A stretch of DNA of 64,000 bases, taken from the NCBI GenBank assembly GCA_037176845.1, contig JAYKXP010000066.1, forward strand, positions 248,001 through 312,000. The letters are read 5' to 3'. A model generated the notes under the pieces. That model worked only from the letters and a program-made list of their open reading frames with translations, was not told the DNA's origin and ran no database searches. The number at the start of each line of letters is the position of its first letter. Positions within the stretch are counted from its first letter, which is position 1. Made by a program: the position numbers and the translations under genes. The stretch comes from Paramarasmius palmivorus (lineage: Eukaryota; Basidiomycota; Agaricomycetes; Agaricales; Marasmiaceae). Shown here piece by piece: positions 22,534 to 33,267 of this stretch.

Positions 22534-24185
22534 ATGGACGTGTTGACTCCCCCTCCCCCATACCACTCCAGAACAGGTCAGGTACCTCGATCTGGCTCTC
22601 ATTCTCAAGAAGCCGAAAGTCTTCCACGTTATACCCGTCGCAATACCCTCGCGCAACCGCTAGTCGCACGCAGAGAACCGACAGAACATGTCTTCCAAGT
22701 GATGGATGGTCGGAAACCCTCGGTCGTTTTGAAGCTTCTCAGCAGCGCGAAATCTGCGAAATGTATACCCACGTATTATGAGAAGGAGAAGATTAATGGG
22801 ACATTGGAGTTGGAAGGGGACTCCTCGGTTCGAGCGATTACGGTGGAGGTAATGTTTTCCATGTTGCTGTATGGTCTCGATTCTTTATTTAAGTAAACTG
22901 TTACCACCCCAGATTTCCGGGAGAATAGTCACAGGAGCAAGGACAGATGATACCCATACGTTCCTTAACATCGTGCACCCCATTTGGTCCAAATCACCCG
23001 AAGGACCACGAACACCTTCGCCATCGGAGGGAGCCAGCGGGTCAAAGCTCTCAGGTCGCTGTCTTTGGCCATTTTCTATATCACTCCCTCGCGCAATCAA
23101 CACGTCGACCGGTTCCACTCCAGGAGAAGAATTTCTGTTACCAGAAACCTTTACCGAGCCAGATACGCATGCCACAGTTCAATACGAACTCACTCTTCAT
23201 GTCTCGCGTGGAAAGCTACGATCAGATAACCGGTATGGTCGCAAACCTTCGTTCTTTTGGTGATATGCTAATGTCTATGTAGAATCAGAACTCCTTTCGG
23301 TTATGTGCCAAGCAGCAGGCCAGAACCTCCATCACTCCTTCGACAGCTTGCATATGAGCAGAATTTGCCGATTCCGGGACCCCATGTTGACGCGGAAGGA
23401 TGGAAGACACTGGGCACAACAATTACTCGTGGCATTTCTTTCCATGGCCGGGAAGCAGAAGTCCAATGTACAGTACGTACAAGCTTTTTGAATTATTCAC
23501 TCACGTTGACATATGTCACCTATTTATTCCATTTTTACTTCAGTTGTCACTCGCCAAACCTGTGAGTATCAGTATTCACTTGAATTGGTCAAATACCTGA
23601 TGTCCCTCGCCGTTTAGCTGTCTTACACACGGGGCTCTGTGATCCCATGCTTCTTGAATCTATGGAGCATTGACCGGCAAACTTTGGAATGGGTCTCGAA
23701 TCCCAATTCCATAGCTCTTACGCTATGTCGAAAGGTTAAGTATTACAATGCTCCCGCAATGGCCAAGTCCGAGGTTTCATGGAAAGAAACTTCCAAAGAC
23801 ATATGCACCGCACGTTGGTGGCCCTCAGGCACTATTCAAAGTGACCCTCAAAATCGCTACCTCGAGGGCGAAATCAGGCTGCCGAAGGATTTACGACCGT
23901 CGTCTCGAGTGGCACATTTCAGTATCACGGTGTGTTTACCTTTACTTATGGGGTCATCACGAGCACGTGGGTTACTTACGTCGTTGATATTGGCAGTACT
24001 CTGTGGACCTATACCCCTTTGACTTGGCCGGCTTCAAATCCCACAAATCTCGCGAACCCATAATTTCAGAGCCCGTCGAGATTGTTACCATGCATGGGAG
24101 AGGTCCCCGCCCCGTTGCCTGGTCCCCACCTCCGGCATACGATCCGACCCCACGACGCAATGATATTTACGCAGCATTAAGATAG
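22534..24185 (+). CDS. Alpha-arrestin-like protein 3
   Basis: It starts MDVLTPPPPYHSRTG, so a PPPY motif sits at about residues 7-10. LPRYTRRN follows and a third PY motif (PPPAYDP) lies at the C-terminus. N-lobe: VVLKLLSSAKSAKCIPTYYE, GTLELEGDSSVRAITVE | ISGRIVTGARTDDTHTF, LWPFSISLPRAINT and YELTLHVSRGKLR. C-lobe: IRTPFGYVPSSRPEPPSLLR, HVDAEGWKTLGTT, LSLAKP | LSYTRGSVIP, GEIRLPKDLRPSSRVAHFSI | YSVDLYPFDL, ending NDIYAALR with the stop at 24183-24185. Six GT-AG introns, all in frame. It is the best preserved member and serves as the template for reading the broken copy downstream. Confidence 0.85.
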
Positions 24186-24885
24186 TCTACGCGCCCAACG
24201 ACCATGATACGTCTCCCGTCTTTTAGCTATCCCCTATCTATCGGGCTTTTTTCACTCTGGCAGTGTGTTATCCCTATTACCTTCATTTAGTGTAGCACTA
24301 TCGTTATTGCTCTGCTGCTATCTTAGCTTATAACCTTGTATCGATACCGAATGTAATTGGCCACATGCAAAATCTGATTGCTCGCAAGTTTTGGTAGTAC
24401 GGACTGTAATAGTCGATTCCACGTTCATGTTGTAGCGCATGGTAGGGGGTGCGTGTTTGTTCGATCTTTGATTCGTTCCATTTGGCCAAGTACCCTTGCA
24501 GTCACGAAGTCCGTTGAGACCGTCGGCCTTGTGACTCCGAAGCATCCACTCCCACCATGTTCGGTTGGGGCCAATCCTTTCAAGCGCCTTATAGCATGGT
24601 TGATGGTATACGCATTTCCCGGTAAAGTCGCGAAGAATGCGGTCGACAGGTGTCATATGGTGCGTTGCCTGCCTATTTGATGAACGCATGTGCAAGGATG
24701 AGAGAAGGTGAGCTTTTGTTAAACAATCCCGTCTCGAGATCATTCCCTCAAGGTACATAAATAAGATAACCGACAGTTTTCGTTTTGACGGATCACTCTG
24801 CTACAGACACCCGGTTCAGAAAATACCTGAAGCCCGAGGGAATTAGGAGCGCGGGCTTGGTGACTCACTTTCCTCCTCGACCAAA
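24186..24885. other. Intergenic region between arrestins 3 and 4
   Basis: 0.7 kb. A 146-codon minus frame at 24318-24758 has no recognisable motif and is probably fortuitous. Nothing else supported. Confidence 0.4.
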
Positions 24886-26395
24886 ATGCACCCTTCGTCA
24901 ATACAACCCCCTACAATGCACCTACACAGGTCGCATTCATCGCGGCCTCCCACTATAATTTCTGTGTCGAGCTCTGCGGAACGTTTTGAACACTCGTTCT
25001 CACTGGAACGCCGAGGCCAAAAGTGGTTGACTCTCTTTGTGCGCAGTCGGTCCCGTAGCCCATTAACTGCCCCCGTGTATATCGAAGGCGACACCATAAC
25101 TGGACGCGTCGAACTTGATCTTGACAGACCAGAGACTATAAAAGGCGTAGCTGTAGCAGTAAGTCCGTCCCGCCACATCCTTCGCTTAAGTGATACTCAT
25201 CCCATTCAGGTACAAGCGAGTGTCATGTCTGTAGGCCAGGAGGAGCTTCAGTTCCTCAGCATTGAACAAATCCTCTGGCCCCCTGACCCACAAACCAACC
25301 GACCAGACAAAACTATACGGCCAGTATGTCTGGCCATTTACGTTGACGCTCCCAACCCAAATTACAATCAACACATCGACGAGAGGCCAGACTTCGACGC
25401 ATAGATTGCCGCCTAATTTCTCCGAGAAATCATGCTCGACGTACATCGATTATAAATTCGTAGTCCATGTCAAGCGAGGCGCATTTAAGCCGAATCAGAC
25501 GTGAGTACGTGAATCCTTCCCGTCCCGTGCCCTGTTGCTTCTTGTGTTGAACGTCGATGAAAGGCTCTCTTCGTACTTTCGTCTATAAGCCTATATCCTC
25601 TCCACCGCCTCCATCTCCACGCCGGGAGTTAGCATATAGGAGTGGACGCTCATTGCCTGGCCAGCAGACGACCCTGATGGTTGGAAGGTATATCCACCGG
25701 CTAGATAAAAGGTATCCTCTACAACGGACGGAAAGCTGTATTGGATTGCACGGTACGTAGATTCGGTTCAGATGAAAGTTACGATGTGTCCTGAATGATC
25801 TTCCGAAAAGCTGGCTATTGCGACACCGGTGAGTGTATACGCATCCCCCAGCCAGCACAACATCTGATATCTCCAGTGCTCCAGCTGTGTTACGCACTAC
25901 GCTCGCCAATTCCTCTCGCTTTAGCGATTGATAGCGTCGAAGAGCAAGCTCTCGAGCTTCTAGCAAAGCCCAATGTAGTTCGAGTTGTCCTAGCCAGGTA
26001 CCTCATGTCAGGTACAGCCGAGGGCGGTAGAGCGTCAGGAGGAGGTGCAGTCTTCAGGTCCATTGTGGGTCAAGCGACTTTTTGGGCCTCTCGGGAACGA
26101 ATGAATAACGGGGAGGGGCAGAGATTTCTACAGGGAGAATTGGAAGTCGATGGAGGGACTCAAGCCAAGTTTCAGCTTTCCCAGGTTGACCGTAAGGGTG
26201 TGTACGAAATCTGTTTCTGAACTTCTCTGGACTGAATTCTTTCAGTATAACCTAGAGCTGTTACCCTTCGACATTGCAGCGTTCGTTGCGAACGGCGACA
26301 AGGACTCTGCGTTGATTTCCGAGACGATAACGATAACGACCAAGCAGAGGCCTGGAACGAGGCCAAGGTCATATGCACCCATTTCTCGAGTATGA
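24886..26395 (+). pseudogene. Alpha-arrestin-like protein 4, frameshifted
   Basis: Fourth arrestin-like gene with the same exon order as its neighbours. It starts MHPSSIQPPTMHLHRSHS, with no PY motif in this N-terminus. Recognisable pieces are LTLFVRSRSRSPLTAPVYIE, GRVELDLDRPETIKGVAV, LYGQYVWPFTLTLPTQI, YKFVVHVKRGAF, LRTFVYKPISSPPPPSPRRE, KGILYNGRKAVLDCT, YALRSPIPLALAIDS and YNLELLPFDIAAF. Comparison with arrestin 3 shows at least four frame breaks: an extra A in the run 25309-25312, a missing base near 25663, another near 25697 and an extra base near 26155. Either this is a decaying copy or the consensus is poor here. Splice sites are otherwise retained, which favours a recent lesion or sequence error. 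Confidence 0.62.
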
Positions 26396-26490
26396 GTCAT
26401 ATTTGAAGTTGGATTGGACACTGCTATCATAGCCTATCTTAGACATTTCTATTAGCTGTACTGTACAATGTAATGGGAACCGGGCCTTAC

Positions 26491-27566
26491 TTATTCTCCG
26501 TCTCCTTCGTTCAATACCATGAAGAGTAGACTCTCAAAAGCATCACTTTCTTTGGGCTGCAATGTCCCGTATGCACCTACTCCGGCGAGTAGGTCCTTGT
26601 CGTCCACGGGTACATTCCAGGTAACAGATTCTGGCCGTCGTCGGGCGACAAAGATGAAGATTGGACCTTCCATGTGTGAACCAAAACGTCTCCATATTGA
26701 CTCTGAGCCGTCTGGAAGTAAGTCGCGTTCCAGGACAGGCTCAAACGAGAACCAGAGGCCAAACGCTGACCAGAATGGGGTTTCTTTGGAGAGGCTACGG
26801 ATTTTGTACGAGATGATGACCTGGACGTCATGTCGAGAGAACGAAGGCGCGGAAAGCTGTATCAGAGATCGGAGAAGTGGGGCAAGAAGTTCAGGAAAGT
26901 AGACCTGCTCGCAAGATATATGAAGGATTGGGATCAACAGAGGAAAAACGCGTACTAGATCGCTACAGAGTATGTGTGTCAAGCCTCCCCGACTCTCAAG
27001 AAGCTCTTCCTGTATCTTTGACGCGTGTTCCAAGTTTCCCCATGCAAGAGGTTTGACATGTACGATTTCAGAGTCAACTTTTGATTGGCTGACGTTTTCC
27101 TTCAATAATGTGCAAACCTAGAAATCCGATAAGATACATAGAAGAAATATCTGTATCTTTGAACGCACTTCAGGCAAATCCGTAAGGATGATCGTATCGC
27201 CCTGCTTCAAAGACCTGGCAATGCTACTACCGACTAGTCCTGATCCCGATCCCAGCTCAATCATCGTGAGCCTTCCATCAGGTCGTGGAAAAGGTGGATC
27301 AAAGAGAACGTTTAATGGCGGATTTGAGTATATCCTGAGGGCGTATGCTGCTTCCCTATTCTTGAAGAAATCAGTCAAAAGAAGACTGTCCGATGCCATC
27401 GTTCATTGCCATACCATACTCTTCCTGCAATCCCATACTGCTGTATTGCCTTTTCCTGTCCAGAATGACTATACGCCTCGAATTCTGGCTGAACAGATCC
27501 ACTAGATGCGAACGATGACGAAGGATGAATATTCAGGCCGTCAGGAAAATTTGGATTGGACGACAT
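26491..27566 (-). CDS. METTL21-type (Methyltransf_16) protein methyltransferase
   Basis: Seven-beta-strand SAM-dependent methyltransferase of the lysine methyltransferase group. It starts MSSNPNFPDGLNIHPSSS at 27566. Splicing of an intron near 27415-27350 joins YGIAGRVW to EAAYALRIYS, giving the family WxAAxxL signature. SAM-binding motif I is MIELGSGSGLVG and post-I is IILTDLPEV. A second intron near 26907-26960 restores the family SDLVYFPELL motif. The C-terminal strands are VQVIISYKIR and GPIFIFVARRRP, and the protein ends LNEGDGE at 26491. All joins stay in frame. The substrate is not predictable from sequence; elongation-factor or chaperone lysines are typical for the family. It is divergent with the carrier gene at 27717 across 150 bp. 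Confidence 0.82.
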
Positions 27567-27716
27567 GCTCGGAGTGGGAAGGCAAGCATGTGAAAGGGCT
27601 GAGCAAGTCACCGGCGCTCGGCACAAGGTCAGCCCCGCAACTCCATCTATATTCCTTAGCGTAGGGAAATAAATTCTCCCGCTGTTTCTTTCCCTTCTTC
27701 ATCATCTTTCTCGACG
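27567..27716. promoter_or_regulatory. Compact bidirectional promoter, methyltransferase / carrier
   Basis: 150 bp separate the divergent start codons at 27566 and 27717. A CT-rich tract (CTGTTTCTTTCCCTTCTTC) precedes the carrier ATG, typical of fungal housekeeping promoters. Inferred from position only. Confidence 0.45.
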
Positions 27717-29049
27717 ATGCCTGTTCAGTCGAAACCGGTGTTGACCCCGTTCGGTGCTGCGTTAGCTGGTGCTCTTGGTGGTTGTTTCAGTACAGCGTGA
27801 GTAGACCCTTAATTAAGACATTGAAGGTGTTCTGACAGTCGAGTTCCTCTAGTATCGTGTATCCTTTAGATGTGTACGTTCAATGCCCAATTGAAGAAAC
27901 AGCCATTAATTCGTTGCATTGACTAGTGCCAAGACACGAATTCAAGCTCTACCGAAGAGCAAGGAGAGAGATGATACATCCATGTTCAGTCTTCTCATGA
28001 AGATTCTAAAGAAGGAGGGGATCGCAGGATGGTATCGTGGGTTTGGGGCTACCATGATAAACACGTTTTCCATGCGTGAGTGTTAACCATGTCAGTTGTG
28101 TAACCCCTACTGACATTCCAGACAGAATATGCCTATTTCTTCTTCTATTCCTTCGTTAGGAACTCTTATATTGCACGACTTACGCGCAAACTACCTCCTG
28201 GACACAAGCTTGGGACCTTTATCAACAGCTACGGAACTACTCCTTGGCGCTATCGCTGGAGCTCTTGCACAAATCTTTACTATCCCAGTTTCCGTCATCG
28301 CTACACGGCAACAAGTCGGTAGACCTGAAAGCAAAAGAAGGAAGATGCCGAGAAGGGAGAGCGGAGGACAGCGATGACAATTCGTTCTGGGCGGTTGGTA
28401 AAGAAATCATCGAAGAGGAGGGTGTTACAGGACTTTGGCTGGGTCTCAAGCCGGGTTTAGTGCTCACCGTGAATCCTGCGATAACGTATGGTGTTTATGA
28501 GCGTGTCAAGAGCTTGACTCTCATGGCGAAAACATCTACTGGTTCAGATGCTTCCATGTCTCCGGGACTGTCATTCGTCGTTGGTGCATTAAGTAAAACC
28601 CTGGCAACGGTGGTAAGCATTCCTTGCGCCTTCCTTCAAGCTCTTTTCTGATGAATGCACCATTTCAGGTGACTTACCCCTACATCATGGCCAAAGTACG
28701 GATTCAAGCACGAAATGCTGATATAGATGATGCTAGAGAGCATAATCTCCCTACCCCTGCTGCACATAAACCGCATCACTTGAAGTCAAAACACCCCAGC
28801 GCTGTCGGTGTGCTCATGGGAGTTTTAAAACGCGAAGGTTTCACTGGCTGGTATCAGGCAAGTGTGCTGACTTTCGAGGGTTAAGTCCATAATCTCATAT
28901 GCTTCACATAACAGGGAATGCAAGCCCAGATCATCAAGGCTGTCCTTTCTCAGGCTCTTCTCTTCATGTCCAAGGAACAGTTCGAGAAATGGGCAATTGC
29001 GATAATATTGTTTATTGCACGCCTCCGGTCGCGTAGTGCGCCTCGGTAA
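27717..29049 (+). CDS. Mitochondrial-carrier-family protein, peroxisomal adenine nucleotide carrier type
   Basis: Three carrier repeats are visible. Repeat 1: GAALAGALGGCFSTA, YPLDVAKTRIQ (after a GT-AG splice) and GIAGWYRGFGATMINTF. Repeat 2: LLLGAIAGALAQIFTIPVSV, ATRQQ, then GVTGLWLGLKPGLVLTVNPA and ITYGVYERVK. Repeat 3: FVVGALSKTLATV, TYPYIMAKVRIQ, GFTGWYQ | GMQAQIIKAVLSQALLF. The SMQYAYFFFYSF segment and NPAITYG are typical of the PMP34/PMP47/ANT1 group, which imports ATP into peroxisomes. The intron at 28858-28914 uses a GC-AG donor. Between about 28315 and 28365 the frame changes in a polar loop; a 43-nt intron would fix it, or a one-base error. Ends at 29047-29049. Confidence 0.83.
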
Positions 29050-29312
29050 TCTAGATACGCTCTTGAGTCCTTCTAGTAGACATCCTAGCACCCTTTGAGT
29101 TGTACATTAGCCCTGTTGTTTGAATAATTCACAATAAGATAGTGGAACATGGAAATTGAGGAATCCGGTACACATGGACCGGGAGACCGGTGGACAGCGG
29201 ACGAACTCGGACCTGACGCTGGTAAACTGGTCGCCCGACGTAACTCTACACTCGACTCTCGCCAGTCTGCAGAATTTTGTGTTCTGTGGGTGCTTAGATA
29301 CCCCAGCACGCC
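29050..29312. other. Intergenic spacer before MIC60
   Basis: 263 bp of 5' flank. No independent feature seen. Confidence 0.4.
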
Positions 29313-31431
29313 ATGTATCGTGCATTGCCTGCTGCTAGGCAGGTCTCTTCGACCGCTGGACGGGGTGCTGTTAGGGTGACACGGCGCGTGAGTGATGCCT
29401 TTACTTTCTCAAGAAAACTTCTCGGGATATCGAGCTAACAAAAATCACAGCGTCTTGCCACCGAAGCATCACCGTCTGCACCCAAAAAGAAACCACGAAT
29501 TGTTCGGAGAATATTTTGGGCAACCGCAACCCTTACTGGTACATTCTATGTCGGAAGCGCTTTTGTTGCGCTCAAGAACCAAACCTACTACGACTTCTTC
29601 GCGGACAATGTTCCTCTTGGTCAGCCCATGCTCGAATTCGCTGAATCTCACGGTTGGGATACGGTTACTGTCAAATCAGCCTTCGATTCCACTGTGAACG
29701 CAGCTACTGCTGCACAAAAGTTCGTCATGGAGAAAGTCAATGGCGTACCGCATACCAAGGAGGAGCTGGAGAATGTGAAGGCGAAGGCAGAGAAGAAGGC
29801 GAAGGAATTGAAGGGTGTTGCAGTGAAAACAATTGAGGATTCCAAGGAGAGGGCCAAAGATGTCGCCGACCGTGTTAAAACGCAAGTTACCAAGGAGGAG
29901 GAGAGGGTTAGCTCAGTTGTTAAGCACCAGAGCGAACAGCTTACCTCCGAAGTGTCAGCTTTGGTGCAGAAAGCTGAGGACGCCCTTGCTGGTAAGCCCG
30001 CAAGCGAATCTGCTGTTCTTCCTTCAGAACCTTCTCCAGCACCCGAAGGTCAAACTCCTTCATCTGATGAACCCAAATCCAATGATGTATACACGGCACC
30101 CCTTCCCGTTGGATTTGAGGCACCTCCAGGCTTCAAACAGCCACCTCCACCAAAGAGAGAGGCTCCCAAAACACCCGACCTTCCTCTTATTGCCCCAGCC
30201 GTTTCTTCACTTGGTACTTCAGAGCCCATAATCTCCCATCTCGCTGGTACTATCGACAGTCTCGCTTCGTACCTGAAGTCAAATCCAGCTGCTGCTGAGC
30301 GTGTTAGCAGCGTGCTCGAAGGTGCCAAGGGCGACTTGACTGCTCTCGCCGAGCGCATCGAGAAGGCCAGAGAGGAGGAGAGGTCTACCCTCGAAGCCAA
30401 GCTAGATGAACAGACCCGAGAGTACACCATCAAGCTGCTCGAAGCTGAAATGGAATCACAAGACAAACTCGATAACCAAGAGGATGAATTCCGAAAGATG
30501 TTTGATCTCCGTCAGGCACAACTCATACAACAGTACCGCGAAAAGCTGGAAAACGAGTTGCAGACCCAGTCAGAGTTGATCAATGAGCGGTAAGTAATTT
30601 CAAAACGTGCGTTCGCTCGGCAGCTAATTCTACTCTTCCCTCAGTCTGAAAAAGGAAGTCGTTGCACAAGGCATCGAACTCCAGCGCCGCTGGATTCGTG
30701 AGATCAAGATGCGCGTCGAGGAAGAACGTGGTGGTCGACTTGCCAAAATCGACGAGCTTTCAGCACACCTAAAGCGCATCGAACGTGTTGCTCTTGACAA
30801 CTCTGCCTATTTGGACGAAAACATCCGTATACACGCGCTATGGTCCGCTATTCGTGCCCTTACCAACTTTCCTCTCTCGAAGCACCCGTCCGAAAGCCCT
30901 TCCGTGAAGAGCTCCGTGTCGTTCGGCACATTGCAGTTGCACGTGAAGATCCTGTCGTAGCTACAGCATTGGAGACACTGGAAGCTTCGGATGTTCCGGA
31001 TGTGGGTGTCGAACCTTTTGCTGACCTCGCGTCGTGGTATACAACTTCCGTTGCACCCAAAGTCAGCCGCGTTGCTTTGGTTCCCGACCAGGATGCTGGA
31101 TTATTATCCCACCTTGCGAGTTACCTATTCAGCGGGTTGACATTCCAAGAGGCACGGTTTAGTGGAAGGCAGTGATGTGCTGAGTGTTTTGGCAAGGGCT
31201 GAGTATCACCTCAACGAGAAGGATTTGGACAGTGCAGCCAGGGAACTCAACCAATTAAGAGGTAGTGCTAAGGTTCTACCTTCATGATTGGCTTCAGGCT
31301 GCACGTCGTCGTCTTGAAGTGGAGCAGGCATTGCAAGTGAGTGCTCTTCCTACCTATGGAGCCTTCAGATACTAACTCATCAACAGGTCATCCAAACACA
31401 GGCAACTCTTGCCTCACTCCTTATCGTTTAG
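29313..31431 (+). CDS. MIC60: MICOS subunit Mic60 (mitofilin), C-terminal frame disrupted
   Basis: Mic60 shapes crista junctions in the inner mitochondrial membrane. The ATG at 29313 opens a basic amphipathic presequence (MYRALPAARQVSS...RVTRR), spliced to RLATEASPSAPKKKPRIVRR. One membrane helix follows (IFWATATLTGTFYVGSAFVA), then a Pro-rich linker and a long coiled coil (29750-30800). The mitofilin signature lies at the C-terminus: VRKPFREELRVVRHIAV, LASYLFSGLTF, GLVEGSDVLSVLARAEYHL, DWLQAARRRLEVEQALQV and a final exon ending LASLLIV. Three small frame breaks occur at about 30865-30880, 31150-31160 and 31275-31283. Conserved residues continue correctly after each, so they are probably consensus errors in a functional gene; true inactivation cannot be excluded from sequence alone. 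Confidence 0.88.
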
Positions 31432-31596
31432 TGCTATTCCTTCCTTTGAGTACTTGGACTTGTTGCAATAGAAGTAGATCTAATACACATACTCAAAATC
31501 CACGAGGAACAACTGAAAAAGGTGATATGTGTGTATACAACAAAATGCTAACGGATAAATAATGAGGTATGAGATCCATCCAGATGTTACAGTTCA

Positions 31597-33083
31597 TTAG
31601 TACATATCCGTCGTTTTAGTGGTACCCGTTCGTATAGGTGCTCTCGGGACGGGAATTTGATAACCACCCATGTGCGGGTTCATCATTTGGTTCTGGTACG
31701 CATGGATGGGAGGAGGACTTTGGGATGGAACGGGGGCAGGTGTACCAGGCACAGAGTTTGCTGCGGACCCACTACCGCTATTCAAGGCACATTCACAAAT
31801 AACTTGTGCTCGTCGAACAATGTTCTAATATTGACTCAAGTTATTCCCAACCAAATGCTGTATTTGGGATGAAAACTCGCACCTGCACACTATCCAGAGG
31901 TTGCTGTGTACCAGGAACAGCCGGTGCCTTTGTTACCTTGACCAGCCCAGGGAAGATAGTAGCTCCAACTCGATCTAGTTCACCCGCTCGCTTTTCAAAC
32001 ATCGCTTGACGAGTTCAATCTGTCGAGGTTGGAGCGTACTACCGAGCTCTGGAACGAAAGCGCGGTAGAATGCGTCTCCTGTTGTGCTGTTCTGGCCGTG
32101 GAGCATACGAGAGAAGGTATACGCGGACTCGAGGATCTGTGTTCCTTCCTGAAGTCGGTATCTCATTGTTGAGAGCGCTCATGAGTTCGGGTACTTGTTC
32201 GCACAATGTACTGAGCGACATTTCGGGTGAGAACGTTTCCACCGCCGCGGAGAATGTCTGCCGTCGCCACACACAAGCCACCGTTGGATCACCTACAGTA
32301 CGCGCTGAGTTTGTGACACTATGAAGGAGTTGAGTCTCACTTACGGGCAAAGATGTGCTCATGTATCCGTGTAAGCTGGACATTTGCTTCGCTTGAATTG
32401 GTCACAATGAGGCAGTTCACAATTCCTTCAGAGATCTAGAAAAGCTTAGTGCATAGCAAGAGCGAAAGAGTGGATGACACCCACAGCCTCTGAGATGGCA
32501 TGCCGCAGCAGAGCTTGCACTTGCATCGAGGTTGCTTCGTAAAGAGGCACATCAGGACCACTTGCAACATCAGCGAGAATGGCCTGGCACAGAGCAGCGA
32601 GAGGTACGGGCGGTGCACGAACAACGTCTGAGGCCCATCTATTGATCATCTTCTCCAGCTGAGATGCAGCATTCTGAGGGGGGGAAATTGCGTCTCAATG
32701 ACTGATACTATGAGATATTGGAGAAACAACACACCTTTATTGAGAAGTCATCTACCGTGTTACCTCCCTTGCCTACTCTATCCTGAGTATTCGCAGTTCC
32801 CTCGAGCTGTGCAATTCGTGCACGGAGTTGAGCAACCTGCCTCTCTTGCTCTTCTAGTTGAGCTCTTTGTTCTTCTACTTTCTCGTGAGCAATACGCTAT
32901 ATGGAGACGTCAGAATCCGTAAAGTTTGCAGTACTTGAGAAGGGTACCGACAAAGTTGGTCAAGGCATATCGATATTGCTCTCCAGAGACGACATCCTGT
33001 GGGACCTGCATCGGGGGCTGAACTTGTTGCTGCTGAACAGGTGGTGGTGACTTGGAGTGTTTGCTAGAGCCAAAGAACGACAT
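31597..33083 (-). CDS. Conserved coiled-coil protein, unknown function
   Basis: Starts MSFFGSSKHSKSPPPVQQ at 33083, followed by VVSGEQYRYALTNFV, then a coiled coil (AHEKVEEQRAQLEEQERQVA, LRARIAQLEG). Exon 3 has NAASQLEKMINRWASDVVRA and a helical domain with LAALCQAILADVASG and LLRHAISEAVGVIHSFALAM. Exon 4 reads VWRRQTFSAAVETFSPEMSL. Then come LESAYTFSRMLHG, a run ending ELVKRCLKSERV and a Pro-rich tail that ends TTKTTDMY at 31597. Five or more GT-AG introns. The all-helical pattern suggests a conserved cytosolic scaffold, but I do not recognise a named family. Its start lies 185 bp downstream of the end of the nucleoporin gene, on the same strand. Confidence 0.7.
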
Positions 33084-33267
33084 TTTTGACAGGAATGGAA
33101 GGGTAGCAACTCAATCACATCTGCACGGCCTTTTGACAGGACAGTAGGCGAAGCGCCCGTTGAGTCCCTTTCATGGAGGTGAGCGTTAAAGTCATTGTTT
33201 CAGGTGGTTGCGCGGTCAGGGTCTTGTTCAAGGTCAAGCATACAAGGGAACAACTAGTACATCATAT

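Noticed and set aside
24318..24758. 146-codon minus frame between arrestins 3 and 4
   Set aside because: No recognisable motif or splice signals; composition unlike neighbouring genes.
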